Assembly: GCA_022702545.1 (NCBI GenBank)
Contig: JAHRBC010000005.1
Span: 2,170,001-2,234,000 of the forward strand
DNA: 64,000 nt
Reading direction: 5' to 3'
Origin: Phycomyces nitens
Lineage: Eukaryota; Mucoromycota; Mucoromycetes; Mucorales; Phycomycetaceae
The first letter of the stretch is position 1. The number at the start of each line of letters is the position of its first letter. Below the pieces are notes generated by a model. The model did no database searches and was not told the origin of the DNA. It saw nothing but the letters and a program-made list of their open reading frames with translations. Below are positions 35,143 through 47,518 of the stretch, in pieces. The position numbers and the translations under genes are program-made.

Positions 35143-37372
35143 AAAATAACGGTTGATAGATTAGTACGCAATTGAGCCTGGTTTTCTTTTTGTTTTTTTT
35201 TTGGCGAATGTAAAGCAAGTCTTTGAGGATTTTGAGATGAGTCAGTCGAGGGTCTTTAGGGCGAGAATCGAATCTAATGTACGATTGGCTTTTGCATTCA
35301 CTCCAACAAGCTGCCCTGTACAAGACCGGGGGACAAGTTGAACAAGCCACACAGTGCAAGGGCGGAGAATGTGTGTGTGTATATATCTGGGCTTGATTGC
35401 CTTGGCCAAAGGAGCTGATATTTTTCTTTTTTAAAAAAGAGTTCAACAAGGAAGCTTTAAGTTTTCTCTTTTTCTATAATGCAATGTCTGGTATGAGTAC
35501 GGCCAAGGAGACAAAGTTCATTATTCTGCTAAGCTACAGGCCATTGTGTCTATCGTGATTTTATGTAGTCATATTATAGTATACATAAACGCGGCAAAAA
35601 CCAGACATCATCAGCCCTGTGCGTTTTGACCACTAAAATAAAAGAAGAAGAAGAAAAGAAGAAAAAAGATCTGGGCTTGGTGTTCAGGGCAGGAATGTCG
35701 ATATACAGAATATATTTTTCATCCTTATTGCCCATATTCTCGTTGCCAAAATAAATTAAAAATATTAATTGGTAAAGAGCTTTGCAAGTGAGATTCTCTT
35801 TTTTGATAGATTAAGGTTTTTTCTCCTTGAATTGACAGGATATCTCAGATAAAGATCGATGCGAGCTGTTGATCGATGGGAATATTAGAATTGTTATGAG
35901 AGTACAGGTGTTTTGTAGTCTTTAGAACAACAAGGTCTTTTGAAATACAAGTGCATTCAAAGCAATCATGTAAATAAAAAAGAAACTATTGCTGATGGCC
36001 AAATAAGAGACACATTAGTAATCAGCAGCCTACATGTACACTTGGATCTCCTTGATCTCTATGACAAAAGTAATAGATTCCAATTGATAGCAACATTAGA
36101 TCAATTGCAATTCAGTAGACGACAAAGGTGAATTGTAGATCTACTAAATAAACGTACCCAAGCACTAGATGATATTCCCTCAATATATCCTTTTATTGTT
36201 AATTACAGAACAGTGTACTCTAACAAATTAGTTGCTTTGGAGCATGTATGTCAAAGTACGTGGACAGCACCTTTTTTTCTTTTTGGTACAGCAGATTGTC
36301 ATAATTGTTATAGAGATATCATTCATTTGATATGTTGAAGGATAGATAGTGTTTATATGCACACATCATGCAATCATGGCTCATTATATTGCATCTTGGA
36401 GCCCTTTGGACCTGTGTTTATGTATGTATGTATGTATGTATGTATGTACACATGTAATTCTGGTTTATGTAACTGCTTTTTTATTGGAGATAATATATAT
36501 GCTGTAGGCAGCTTATCCCTCTACATATCATATACAAAATAAAAAAACAGACAAGTCTCCTATGCCATTGCTTGTAGTCTGTAAAGTCATTTCTCCCTTT
36601 TTTTTCATGAATTGAAAATAATAATCATAATAGACTTTTTTGTATCTTATTTACAGGACATGAACATATACAACCTTTGGCTCGTTATGGCCTTTATTTA
36701 TTTTTGGAAATTAGAGGAGGTGTGTAATTGAAGTGAGCCTGAGAGGAGTCAAGGCAAACAAAATTAGAAGGGATGTGGGGGTAAGATGGCCAGGGATTAT
36801 TATTATTATTGTTTTTATTTTTACTTTATTTCAAACAGAGTGTCAATGACAGCCCCTAAAACATCATATACACACAGCAAATGCCCCACTTTTGTATCCC
36901 TATATTTGTATGTGCCTAATGTTACTGAGATAATTAATCAAAGAAGTACAGCACATGATAATGAATAATACGACAGATGTCTAGATGGACTGAGGAGGGC
37001 TGTAGATATGTGGCAATAGATTGCCAAGGAGAGTTCAATTCAAACAAATGGGCAAATTTTAGACTGAGGAGATAGGGGAAATTGATTTCGAATCTCTCTA
37101 TGTATTTTTTCATCTCTGCTGTTTTCGAATAGGGAGGTCTAGAGCTTACAATTGAATTAGCAAAAAAAAAAGAACAGGCCAACCTAAACTCAAGTGTTTG
37201 GTTAATATTTTTTTAAGAAAATAGTCATAATATAATAAAGCTTTGGGCAAAAGGGGGCTCATTTGAATTAGTATATAAAGGTCGTCCTCTACCTCTCTTT
37301 TTCTATCCTCATCCACTCAATCATCTCTTCTTTTCTCTTCTCACCAGTCGAAAAAAAAACTTAATCATCAAT
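35143..37372. other. Intergenic region
   Basis: About 2.2 kb without a supported gene. It contains a (GAA)n purine tract (35640-35670), (TATG)n at 36419-36448 and A/T runs. The last 110 bp carry the TATA box and CT-rich initiator of the secreted-protein gene. Confidence 0.5.
37272..37279 (+). promoter_or_regulatory. TATA box of secreted His/Pro-rich gene
   Basis: TATATAAA lies 94 bp before the ATG, followed by a long CT-rich tract (37285-37350) ending in an A-rich leader. This is the typical core promoter of a highly expressed fungal gene. Confidence 0.7.
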
Positions 37373-37714
37373 ATGAAGTTCACCTCTATCCTCGCCACTG
37401 TTGCCATCTTTGCTGCCACTGCCCATGCCGCTCCCTGGGGTCCCGGATGGCAAAAGGCCCATGCCCATGACAAGGGTGTCTCTCACCCTGCCCCTCCTCC
37501 CCCAGTCCACCACTCTTCTCCTCCTCCCGTTCACCATGAGCCTGAGCACCACGAGCCTGAGCACCATGAGTCCAAGCACCACGACACCAAGCAGGTCGTC
37601 AAGGATGTTGGAAATGAGGGCAGCACCAGCGGTGTACTCAACAACTTCTTCAAGGGTGGTATTGCCAGCGACAACAGTGTCAAGAACGATGTCTCCCAGA
37701 ACTCTGGTCACTAA
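37373..37714 (+). CDS. Small secreted His/Pro-rich protein
   Basis: Single exon, 113 aa. Residues 1-19 form a clean signal peptide (MKFTSILATVAIFAATAHA), with AHA cleavage before APWGPGW. The mature part has a Pro run (PAPPPPVHH), then degenerate H-H-E-[PS]-[EK] units in HHEPEHHEPEHHESKHHD, likely able to bind divalent metals, then a Gly/Ser/Asn-rich tail without cysteines. Codon use is strongly C-ending, unlike flanking AT-rich DNA and consistent with high expression. The family is not recognised. A role in metal binding or at the cell surface is inference. Confidence 0.8.
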   Translation: MKFTSILATVAIFAATAHAAPWGPGWQKAHAHDKGVSHPAPPPPVHHSSPPPVHHEPEHHEPEHHESKHHDTKQVVKDVGNEGSTSGVLNNFFKGGIASDNSVKNDVSQNSGH

Positions 37715-38190
37715 AGCTACCAAGCTGCTTTATTTCATCCTCCAGCATAATACTTAGCATAGTCATGATATGGGCCCTTTTGTTATCATCAGTGCATAGC
37801 TGTCCTAGGTTTAATCATAGCATTCTCTTCATTAAAGTTACCTCTTAAAAAATATTTTTTTTTGGATCTTGTTGCTTTGTGATGACAAGCAGTAATTGAA
37901 CTACCTTGATATCCAAGGGATGCGTTTTGTTTTGTTTTTTGTTTTTGTCTTGAAGCATGCACCTCAAAGATTAGGATAAACTATCGACACAACCATCATC
38001 CCTTTACCTTTTTGTTCGAGTGCAAGTACTAATTCCAATAATACCACAGGATTGCTTTGATGGTTTTATTGAATATCTAGAGAGCAGGCTATTCCTGTGG
38101 CAATTAATTATATTTTTTATCCAAGATATTATGTATGTCTTTGTCTTTTTCTATTGATGCTTAATAAATGATCCATGGTTGATTATTTGC
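37715..38190. other. Convergent 3' spacer
   Basis: Lies between the secreted-protein gene and ataxin-3. It contains T-rich 3' UTR-like sequence and no gene. Confidence 0.5.
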
Positions 38191-39408
38191 CTATCCACCG
38201 AATCGTGCCAATCGTCTTTTTCGAAGCTCGTCTACAGACTGGGTCTGGGGCTGCAGACTGGCCTCAATTGCTTTTGCCAGCTGAATCTCTTCGTCGTCTT
38301 CTACGCCCGGGATACTTGTAGGACCGCTGAGTGAATATCCTTGGCCTGAGAATGCCTCCAATGTCTTTTTCTTGTCCTGATTTGATTTCTGTGGACGAGG
38401 TAGGGTGACTGCCAGTCGATCGGCTATAGAGTCAGGCAGTTGTCCTCGGACGACAAACACAGAATAGCCTTGGAAGACATTAAGATTGGATGTATTTAAT
38501 GCTAGACAATCATAAATAATTACCTTCGTTTTGGATCTGTTGCAGTAATAATCCAAGGTATGTCTCGCTGAGGTGGATAGGTGCAGACTGGGTAGAATTT
38601 AGATTGTACCATCTCCAAGGTACAGCAAACTTGCGCAGGGTAAACCTTTTATATATATAAATATATAAATATTTAAAATATGATTATAAAAGTATTGATG
38701 GCTTACCAATGCTCATTAAGGTTGCAAATATAGGCAGACTCTTGTCTATACACATTTAGACATTCATGTAAATGCATATAATACAATATATATATGTTTT
38801 TATATCTTGGCTATAGCCTCGAACCATTATCATTCCTATAAACCTACTCTGGATTCTGCCTTGCTTCACTTGCCTCTTCACTCAACCATGGCACCAGACT
38901 TAGATTCCATATAGAAAGTGCATTTTGGATGACCTAAAAGCCGCTTATAAATATTAGCTCTCCATTAGATGTATATATACATATATATATAGTCTTGCCT
39001 GGATAGAAAAGAATCCAGAGTCATCATAGTTTTGACTTTTCTTGCCAGAAAAATCTACTCCAGTAACCCGACTTTCTTCACGATCGAGATCTTGTCCAAT
39101 CGTCGCCAGATCGACAGCTGTAAAGTAATTGCCTATTGATATTGATCAATAGGTTGAATAAAAAAAAGAGAGAGAGATTAGTTGTCGACAAGTACCTTGC
39201 AAAAGAGCACTGTATATAACAAAAAAAAAGAAGAAGAAAAAAAGAAAAGGGTACATTAGATCACAATGTTTGATTCTGAATGGAATCTTACTTTAGAGCG
39301 TGTTGGGCACACAGATTTCCTTGTTGCTAGATCAATAAAGGGGATCAGACAGGCACACTTTGTATTATTCACTACCTTTTCAAAAAAGATGTCTTTTACT
39401 AGATCCAT
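38191..39408 (-). CDS. ATXN3: Ataxin-3-like Josephin deubiquitinase
   Basis: Complement of eight exons: 39376-39408, 39292-39326, 39196-39209, 38999-39132, 38848-38933, 38707-38745, 38524-38645, 38191-38468 (741 nt, 246 aa). The Josephin domain starts DIFFEKQQGNLCAQHALN, with catalytic Cys17. The catalytic His is in ICNLNEHWFTLRK (about 113) and Asn in WRWYNLNS (about 125). YDDSGFFSIQ and GYSVFVVRGQLPD complete the fold. One ubiquitin-interacting motif follows (DDEEIQLAKAIEASL). There is no polyglutamine tract. By family it trims Lys48/63-linked ubiquitin chains with p97/Cdc48. The intron after exon 4 has a GC donor (gcaaga), and exon 3 is only 14 nt. Confidence 0.93.
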
Positions 39409-39792
39409 TCTTGATTAGAAAAACAGGGAGAGAGAGATCAAGAAAAAGGCTTTGGTTACGTAAGATTTGCTATTGCTCTGCTTCAAATGAGCGTGTAACC
39501 CTTCTTTCGTACACAATCACTTGCATGATGATCTCCCCCCAAAAATAAATAATTCCATAGATTATTATTATTATTATTTAAAAAAGAAAAAACGGAATTT
39601 TTGTTTCAATATTTCAAAAACCTATTCATATCAGTTTGATTTGAAATCCAAAAGAAAAAAAGAAAGTATCAAGTGTAGTATATTTGAAAAGTCAAATATA
39701 TTGAACTGGCCATGTATTCTTTCCAATACCAAGAAAGTATATAAAATAAGATAAAGTAATATTTTTTTTTTAATTCAGTGCAGATTCCCTTT
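39409..39792. other. Spacer between ataxin-3 and PKA regulatory subunit
   Basis: Promoter side of ataxin-3 and 3' side of the PKA subunit. ATT repeat at 39560-39580; the small plus-strand ORFs are not credible. Confidence 0.45.
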
Positions 39793-41014
39793 CTATTGCT
39801 CTGGGTCGTTTTCTGGTGAGTTGCGCTTGAGGATGTCCATTATGGGTCCCAAAAGTCTTGTGAATGCATTCTTGCCCAGGGTTGCACATCTCAATCTACC
39901 ATTCGCAACCACCGTTGCTGCTCGTGGCTGGTCATTGATAAGAGCAAGTTCTATTGGGATTCAGGTTTGGTCAGTCTTGGCCACCTCATGAATCTATTCT
40001 CACCTCCAAAGTAATCTCCCTTGACGGCTGTGTTGACCTGGCGCTCTTTTCCGTTCTTGTCCTTTTTGTAAAATATAGCCTCGCCATCTTCGATTAGATA
40101 AAAGTTGTCTCCAAAATCCCCCTGTTTGATAACCACATCCTTGTCCTCAAACTGGATTGACTCGAGAGCATCAGATATCTTGTGGCGCTCAGTCTTATTG
40201 AGAGACTTGAATAGAGGGACTTCCTCCAAAAAGTGCTCGTACATCATTCTCTTCTTTGCCGTATTCTCGACCACGATAGACCGGAATGTTACTCGGTCTA
40301 GGGCCCACAACACACCCTCCGAGGTGGCTACGATTGTGGCCGCACGAGGAGCGTTGTACATTAATGCCAGTTCACCAAAACTGCCTCCTGGACCATACGA
40401 AGTGACCCTCTTGTTGTCTATCAGACAGTCAAAGGTGCCTAGTTGGACAATGTAGAAATAATCGCCGACCCCGCCTTGTTTGATGACAATCTGGCCGTCC
40501 TCAACCCTCCTTTCAGCCATGGCATTGACAATATCGTTGTATTGGTCGTCGTCCATGTTCTTGAACAGAAAGTTGTTTTGAATGGCGCTTCTGATTTGTT
40601 TTCGCTGTTCGATATCTTTTGGAATCACAATCTTCTTTAGTGGTGTCTGAGATGGCTGGATCGATTCTGCGCTAACTGATGTACGCCTTCCTCGGGAAAA
40701 TGGTACATTTAGCGTCTCTCCCCCACACATCTCACTATTAGTTGTCTCTAACGCCTTGGTTTAGCTTGATGGCACTCTTGTCAGACATGTATAATATATA
40801 GTTTACCTGGTGTATCGAATAATGTTCCATGGAGCGAGTCCTTTTTTCGCTCTTCAAGTTTACCTTTGAAAAAGTCGATACAGAATTGAATGATATCTTT
40901 GGGATGTTCTTGATGGACCTGTCGGTTCAGGTCATTTAATAGGGAGTGATATTCATCTGGTACTGCACTTTCAGGACTGGGCACAGAGGGGTGAATGTCT
41001 TGGAAGGATTCCAT
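39793..41014 (-). CDS. cAMP-dependent protein kinase regulatory subunit
   Basis: Complement(join(39793..39950,40004..40747,40807..41014)), 1,110 nt, 369 aa. The N-terminal dimerisation/docking domain (residues 16-50: [19 protein letters not shown]) is followed by an inhibitor site [10 protein letters not shown], with RRTS carrying a phosphorylatable residue as in type II subunits. Two cyclic-nucleotide-binding domains each have an intact phosphate-binding cassette: [17 protein letters not shown] and [16 protein letters not shown] (the second spans the last splice junction). It holds the catalytic subunit inactive until cAMP binds. It is orthologous to yeast Bcy1; length and order are normal for fungi. 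Confidence 0.94.
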
Positions 41015-41590
41015 TATAAAAGTAGTAATATAAATAAATATAAATATATTTATCTATCAATGTATATATCAATATGTATATGTATATGTATATATCAATT
41101 TTATATATATACACAAAATGTTTGAGGGTGTAAAGAAGGGATTAAAAGGAATGACCACCGAGTGACATGTATTTTATGTCCAATGTTTGAGATCATATCC
41201 ATTCATGCTGTAGGATTTTTTTTTGTTTACAAAGGGCGCTTTATTTTTATATATATATATATAATTTCTCAACAATAGAATTTATATACTAATTCTTTTT
41301 TGGTTTTCTATAGCAACCATATATTACAAACATTTGTATGTCTGTAATATTCTTGATACTTCTTTAGACGATATCAAAAGATTTATTTTATTTTTGACTC
41401 TAGTATTAGAAAGTATATATATATATGTGTGTATTTATATATTTATATTTTATTTTCTTGGTGGCCTAAATATTTGATCCAGAGTCAGAAACTCAACAAA
41501 TTATAAAATGTTGTAATGCAAATATACATATATATATATAATATACATATTTTTTGTCATTGTAACCTGTGTTTCCTGAATCAGACCATT
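41015..41590. other. AT-rich intergenic region
   Basis: TA-rich microsatellites (41040-41110, 41245-41265, 41410-41450, 41525-41548) occupy the promoter side of the PKA regulatory subunit and the 3' side of the KDEL receptor. No gene. Confidence 0.5.
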
Positions 41591-42455
41591 CTATAAAGAT
41601 TGCTCCCTTTTTTTTAGTCTTCTGTCTCAACAAGTTTTTTTGTTTTTGTTTTAAAAATACATACTTTGGCAGCTCAAACTTGGTTCCCTTGACGACCCTA
41701 TAATAATGTCTTTTGTTTAATCACCATGCCATTTTTTTTTCACTTGCAATTCAGGCTTACTTGTTATAGTAAATATAAAAGAAATCACTATATAGCGCAG
41801 TCTGAAGAATACCAGCCGCCCACACAATCCAATCAGTCGAGTGTCTCTCATAAAAATGACGGTAAATCCAATTCAGGGTGTAAAGACCGCGATAGGCTCC
41901 AAGTGCAAATAGATAATGTGTCGTAATCGTCTCTGCTTCTCCCGTCTTTTGCAACATGAACAATTGAGGAAGAATGGCCACAGATTCAAGCCAGAGGGAA
42001 AATGACCAGAGGACCTAGGAATGGTTGTCAGCACAGGTAACAGGGCCCAGGTTACTTTACTTCTACAACGGTATATTCGGCACTAAACGCCAATCCAAGA
42101 ATAAATGATCCAAGCAAGAGGTACTCAATCTTAAAGGTGTCTAGTTTCACATCATAGGATTGTTTGAATCTAATTTTCATCAGGTAGACTGTGTAGAGAG
42201 AGGATACGATAAAAAATCCCTTCATGCAAGAGTTATAGACCGAGACAAATATGGTAAAGAGGTCTAGGTAGCGGGTACAGAACACAATTGCATAGAGGAT
42301 CTGGGTCTTTAGAGATATGCCTATAATATATTTAGAATCCACAATATCACATTAGAGGACATGCCTGAACAGGATCTTGATTTCTTGATCTTCATCAAGA
42401 GAATGATGATGGATGCCAAGTGCATCATGTCTGCAACCAATCTAATCAGGTTCAT
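41591..42455 (-). CDS. ERD2: ER lumen protein-retaining (KDEL/HDEL) receptor
   Basis: Complement(join(41591..41606,41665..41697,41761..42014,42061..42320,42365..42455)), about 217 aa. The seven-helix receptor pattern is clear: [42 protein letters not shown], then [19 protein letters not shown] and [20 protein letters not shown]. It retrieves escaped ER proteins from the Golgi through COPI vesicles. Intron 1 has a GC donor (gcatgt). The choice of the GTAAAG donor after exon 2 is forced by frame. The C-terminal exon is uncertain: sequence after [12 protein letters not shown] could splice to a very short last exon (as modelled) or read further. Confidence 0.9.
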
Positions 42456-42709
42456 TTGTACAACTCAAAGCCACAAGGATAGTAATAAGAAGAATAAGAA
42501 TAAAGCGGTACTATTGCGCAGAGAGCAAGAAGTTGCCTTGATCTTTAGGGTTGGTGGCATTGATGCCAAGTAACAGCATTACACGTCAGAAAATTGACAG
42601 AGTGTTACGAGTGGCTAAATATAGAAAACACTTGTACCACACTGTGATTCTGAATATGTATTTATTACTGATTTAATATGTACAGAACAAAGCACTTTGG
42701 TTTCTGCCA

Positions 42710-44883
42710 TCAAAACTCTCCAGACAGGCCATTAAAGACCCCCAGGACAATACTGCCAATGATCACAAACCCAACAACAACAGAGGTTCCCTTTACAATC
42801 ACTGCAAGTACACCCCGAGTATAGCGCTGGGTATCTCCAGTCCGGGTCGTAACTGGGCCATGGTTTGAACGCAGTAACAAGACAAGAATCTGCCCCAGAG
42901 CAAACTCTCCGTCTAATCGAAAGGCAGGCAAGATGTTGAGGAGAGCAAGGGCCAGGGTAAATGAAGACACGTATCTATTGAAACATGAGACTTTGAAGCA
43001 TTGGGCACAATGGAATAGAATAAGCTTACCTAAGCAGAAGTTCTAGGATATGAGGTAGAGATGCAGGCAGGATCCAGAACCGAGGCTGGAGAATGCCGAC
43101 CTTGACTAAACAAAGGGTCAATTAGGCTAATAGAGGTATACAAACGAAGGATACTTGCCACTTTCCCAGATATCGACCAATTCACCCTCGAATAAAAACA
43201 CCTTGTCTAGTTCTTCAGCAGGACCATTTACCCAGCTAGGCATCCTGGCGTAAATGCGTACAATCTGGCCACCCGTAGAGGGCATGTAGGGTGTTATGCA
43301 TTTGGTCTCACATTCGTCGTCAGTGGTGCACCTCTTTCTGTCTCGAGAAGCAAGGATGTCCAGAGCAGGCAGACATACAAGATCCTCAGGCTACATGCAA
43401 TGGTAATGACAATGGCAATGACAATTGGTTAGCTATTATTGTTTGTTGAATATATACATCTTATTAAAACCTTTTTGAAATCCAAGGCTGATCTAAAGTC
43501 CTGGAAACACGACAGAGTTTCGTTTGCTGATTTTCCAAATGGTGTGTCATCATTGATTTCACAGCATTCGAGACCTAGAACATGTTCATGTTTATGTCTA
43601 ATTAAAAGCGTGGTTTGTCTAGATCACTTACCAAGATTATCAGTGTATTTCTCTATACAGAATCCCTGGGTGGGTCTGTGTCTTCCTTGGTCAAAGAGCA
43701 AGAAATCATTCCAATCAATTATATTATTCTCTAGTGGATAATCATCCAATCGATAGATTACAGAAGATGTGGAAAGATGGGTGGCAAGGGGTGACAGACT
43801 TCTCACATCAACAACGCTCACTCCACCCGAGCCTTCCAATGTCTTCCAACCACACACCAATAGGCATGCTTTAAGGCCACCCGACAAAAACAAAAGCGTC
43901 AAAAGATATAGAATCGCATTATGCCACACACCAGCACACACAATCTTGAGTTGGCGGAATGGAGTAAGCAATTGAAGAGGTTGATCAGGTACATTGACAA
44001 ATGCACCTGGATAGAGATAATATACAAAAACACCAGCACTCTGAATAGGAACTTTCTCACTGGATACACAAATATGAATGTGGTGGATATACAGATGTAT
44101 AATTATATATTTCTTTTAGATACACACACTATATTCACAATATCCATTCCTGATCCCTCTCTTAGACTCTTAACAACTTACCTATAGGATGCAATAGCAT
44201 GTCCAGCTTCATGAATCAGGCCACAGAACAAGAGCGCAAACAGATAGTAGCCGAGGTGGGACATTGGAAGCGTAACTCCAGGAATCTAGATTGTCGATTA
44301 GATCCCAGAATACTTTGGCTCTAGTTTACTAACCATGGGTAAGAATACTTGATCGTCTCCTAAATCTCTTTTCACTCGACGACCAGTTTCAGATGCAGGT
44401 ATGATGGCGTGCCAAAGTCCACCAAGGATTCTAAATGCTGCAAACACAATCACTACCACACCTATTGCCATTAGACCACAGGCAACAATTGTGCCAATCG
44501 TAAACCACCAATTCCAGAATCGTGGTGCGGCGCGTGTCATTTTTGCAAAAAAGCGATTGAGGTTCTGGGTGGTGTAGCGTATCTGGAATGGTTTGATGGA
44601 CCACTGATCCTTCTCAATTAATGGGGTATTTGGATTTCGTCGATCTTCATCAAATTCGTAATCTGTGTCAGTGTCGGTTCCATGGCCAGTAGAAAAGGTC
44701 GGTAAAAGACTGATGGGAGTCGGGGGATAGGGTTTCCGTTTGGTATCCTAATTACTGATGAGCAAGAGCTAGAGTCCGAGAGAACCTTACTTTCTCGGTC
44801 GTATAGAATTTGACTAGAAAGACGAATGCATAGATGACAGCCCACATGCAGAGGAACTGCCATAGAATAGAAAACACATCCAT
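42710..44883 (-). CDS. Site-2 protease (intramembrane zinc metalloprotease)
   Basis: Complement of eight exons: 44791-44883, 44334-44747, 44182-44285, 43632-44059, 43471-43574, 43159-43390, 43030-43105, 42710-42974 (1,716 nt, 571 aa). The zinc site HEAGH (about 194-198) sits in a membrane helix ([15 protein letters not shown]). The third ligand motif FRLDGEFAL (about 503-510) is in the last exon. [34 protein letters not shown] and a Cys-rich lumenal insertion ([11 protein letters not shown]) match MBTPS2-type proteins. It releases membrane-bound transcription factors such as SREBP by intramembrane cleavage in the Golgi. Exon 6 ends at a GC donor (gcaagt), supported by frame. The SREBP gene is 19.5 kb away. 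Confidence 0.93.
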
Positions 44884-45032
44884 AAAGTAGAGAAAAAAAA
44901 GAAGACACAAGTAGCTAATTTTATTTTTTTGGAAATTAAAATTGAAATAAAATGGCATATGTGACTCTACATATATATATATTAAGATATATATATAATA
45001 TATGTATATAATATATATATTCTTTGGATCCC

Positions 45033-45879
45033 TTAACAGCATCCTCCTGATGATTTGGGTTGGTGCTTGACAGATGCTCCTGGACCAACCTTGAGGGTAT
45101 TTTGTTGTGGCTGGACAGCATGGCCCATACGATCCTTGATCTGTTTGGCCATGGTCAAGAACGATTGTTCGACATTAAGAGCATTCTTTGCAGAAGTCTC
45201 TAACAATGGTAGTCCCAGGGATTCAGCCAGACTCTATGTGGATAGATTAGTAATCAATACAACAACCCAAGCACACTCGTACCTCTGCCGTTGCTGAAGA
45301 AACGACCTTTTTGTCCGTCATGTCATTCTTATTGCCCACCAACAGTTTATTGACTCCCTCGGCAGCATAACGATCAATTTCACGCAGCCATTGTTTGACG
45401 TTGTCAAAACTTCCCTGGTCTGTTACATCGTACACAATAATGATTCCGTGAGCTCCACGGTAATACGAGGATGTAATTGTCCTGAAACGCTCCTGGCCTG
45501 CTGTGTCCCACTAGAATATGTACAATTAAAAGGCTGGCTATTCAAATACACATAATAATAATATCTCAACAACTTACAATCTGCAGTTTAATTGCCTTGC
45601 CTTCTAATTCAATTGTTCTAATTTTCTGTGCCAAGATTAGCTTCTTCTTTTTTGGGGAGGGAGAGAGAGATTGAGATGAAGTTCATTCACTTACGAAATC
45701 AACTCCAATGGTTGAAATGTAACTGTCGGTATACATGTCATCTGCAAACCGAAGCAAGAGACATGACTTTCCTACACCGGAATCGCCAATAAGGAGCAGT
45801 TTAAAGAGGTAATCGCTACAGAAACAAAAGAGGTTAATATTGAATATAGAGACAATCCTACACACTATTCTGGGTTCAT
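45033..45879 (-). CDS. YPT1: Rab1/Ypt1 small GTPase
   Basis: Complement(join(45033..45233,45283..45510,45578..45625,45695..45815,45866..45879)), 612 nt, 203 aa. [22 protein letters not shown] contains the P-loop. YISTIGVDF is the Rab1/8 effector switch [10 protein letters not shown] switch [10 protein letters not shown] the guanine-specificity motif and ETSAK the G5 box. The C-terminus GGCC is the double-geranylgeranylation site. It controls ER-to-Golgi vesicle tethering. The first exon holds only 14 coding nt, a common Ypt1 intron position. S2P lies 150 bp downstream in the same direction. Confidence 0.95.
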
Positions 45880-47518
45880 GTTAAGTACAAGAAAGGAGCA
45901 TGTATACGTCTACACTTACACATATTTATATCTTTTATATAAATATATATTAAGATATATATATATATATTTATATATATTTATACACACATAAAGACTA
46001 TGGAGCCCTGGGTCACTAATGGTGTGACCGAGACGATTGGGCTAATTCTTGATTATTATTATTATTATTATTATTATTATTTATTTGGTAGCGAGTCTTC
46101 AAGATAAGGTCTCTTGGGGCATTATGCACTAGATAAGCAAAGAGACCAATATATGATGGCACTAATCACACGCATATATAAAAGTAAATGTGCTGACTGC
46201 CACACGACAAAGTCATCTTTACACAAGAAAAAAAACCCTTTTTTTAATTGTTAACTTTTGGTACTTTATAAAAACCCTTTATATTTTTTCAAGTGACGAT
46301 ATTTTGAGCATCTGGAATACAACTTTTAGGCGCAACTTGAAATATGTTTAAGTTTTTTGCGTTTGTGATTGCTAAATCTGGAATATCTTGGCACTATGTT
46401 TTTCTTTTCTTTCAATAAACATAAATGCAATGCAGACAAAACTATTCTTAATCAAATAACCAGATCACTTGTTTTGTGAAATGATAGCAAGGTGAGGATA
46501 ATGTTTGGTTGTTCGTGGTTGGTTTGGCTGTTTTATGCCTATGATAATGCTCAGTCAATAAAGAGGTTGAAAACAATAGGCAGCTCAAATGACATTTATC
46601 TATTGTATACCACAATCAACAACAGTAACAACAATACTATAGCCAGACCATCTAAAGTCCATTTGAGAACCAAGAGTATAAAGGTTCTCTACGTAAAATA
46701 GAGATCCAGCATTCATATTTCCAAGAAATATGAACCATTAATATGCATGGACAATGTCAACTTTCTTTCTTTTTTTTTTTAAAAAAAAAATTAATAAATT
46801 GCCTTGTAAATCAAATAAAGATCCTTCTTAAAAGTCCTCGAGACAAAAAATAATGCAAAGGTAAATTCTTTTGTATATTATCTCTATTGTTGATACATTG
46901 AAATGGATTGCACGCGGCTACCTTGTACATCTCTTATGGCTCTCTCGAAACTTCTTTGATTGAAATGGATTGCCATTTTATAAACACTATACACACTTTA
47001 TGCTTTGGCCAGAACCATTTCTTCACATCTCGACCACTCTTGAAATATTTGGGCGTCATTTCGTGTATTTTCTCCGGGTGCTTTAGCTTGCCATTCGCTA
47101 TGATTCAGACTACCTTTCAAATAAAATATAGAGGTTTGCATTGCCCATTTGCAAAGACGTGCTTATGAAATAAGAGTTTATATTTTATTTAACAAAAAGT
47201 CGTGACACTGACTTTTTCTTCTTGTGCTAAAATAATAGACTCTTGCTCCCTCGAGCACAAGAATTCTTTCTTAAAAAAATAAACGCCAAGTTTTAATAGA
47301 GTCAAGGATGAGCATTTGGTGCGAGTTATAAGCATTTGAATCTTTTTACGTAAATTGGGCATGATAGAAAAGTTGGTTTTCAGAGTGACCGTAAACTGGT
47401 TTTACAAATGTGAGACCGGCTCACATGTCGCCGTTACAAATTATTTGACCGCAATTAAATAGCAAATCTTGCTTACAAAAAATTAGACATCTTGTTAATC
47501 TTCTTTTCATAACATTCA
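45880..47518. other. Intergenic region
   Basis: About 1.6 kb with TA tracts (45945-45985), an (ATT)n tract at 46052-46083 and A/T homopolymers near 46770-46800. ORFs at 46492-46701 and 46908-47168 have no recognisable domain. Confidence 0.5.

Noticed and set aside
37361..37757. ORFs on the minus strand and in a second plus frame over the secreted-protein gene
   Set aside because: Composition is a shadow of the C-ending codons. Only the 37373-37714 frame has a signal peptide and promoter context.
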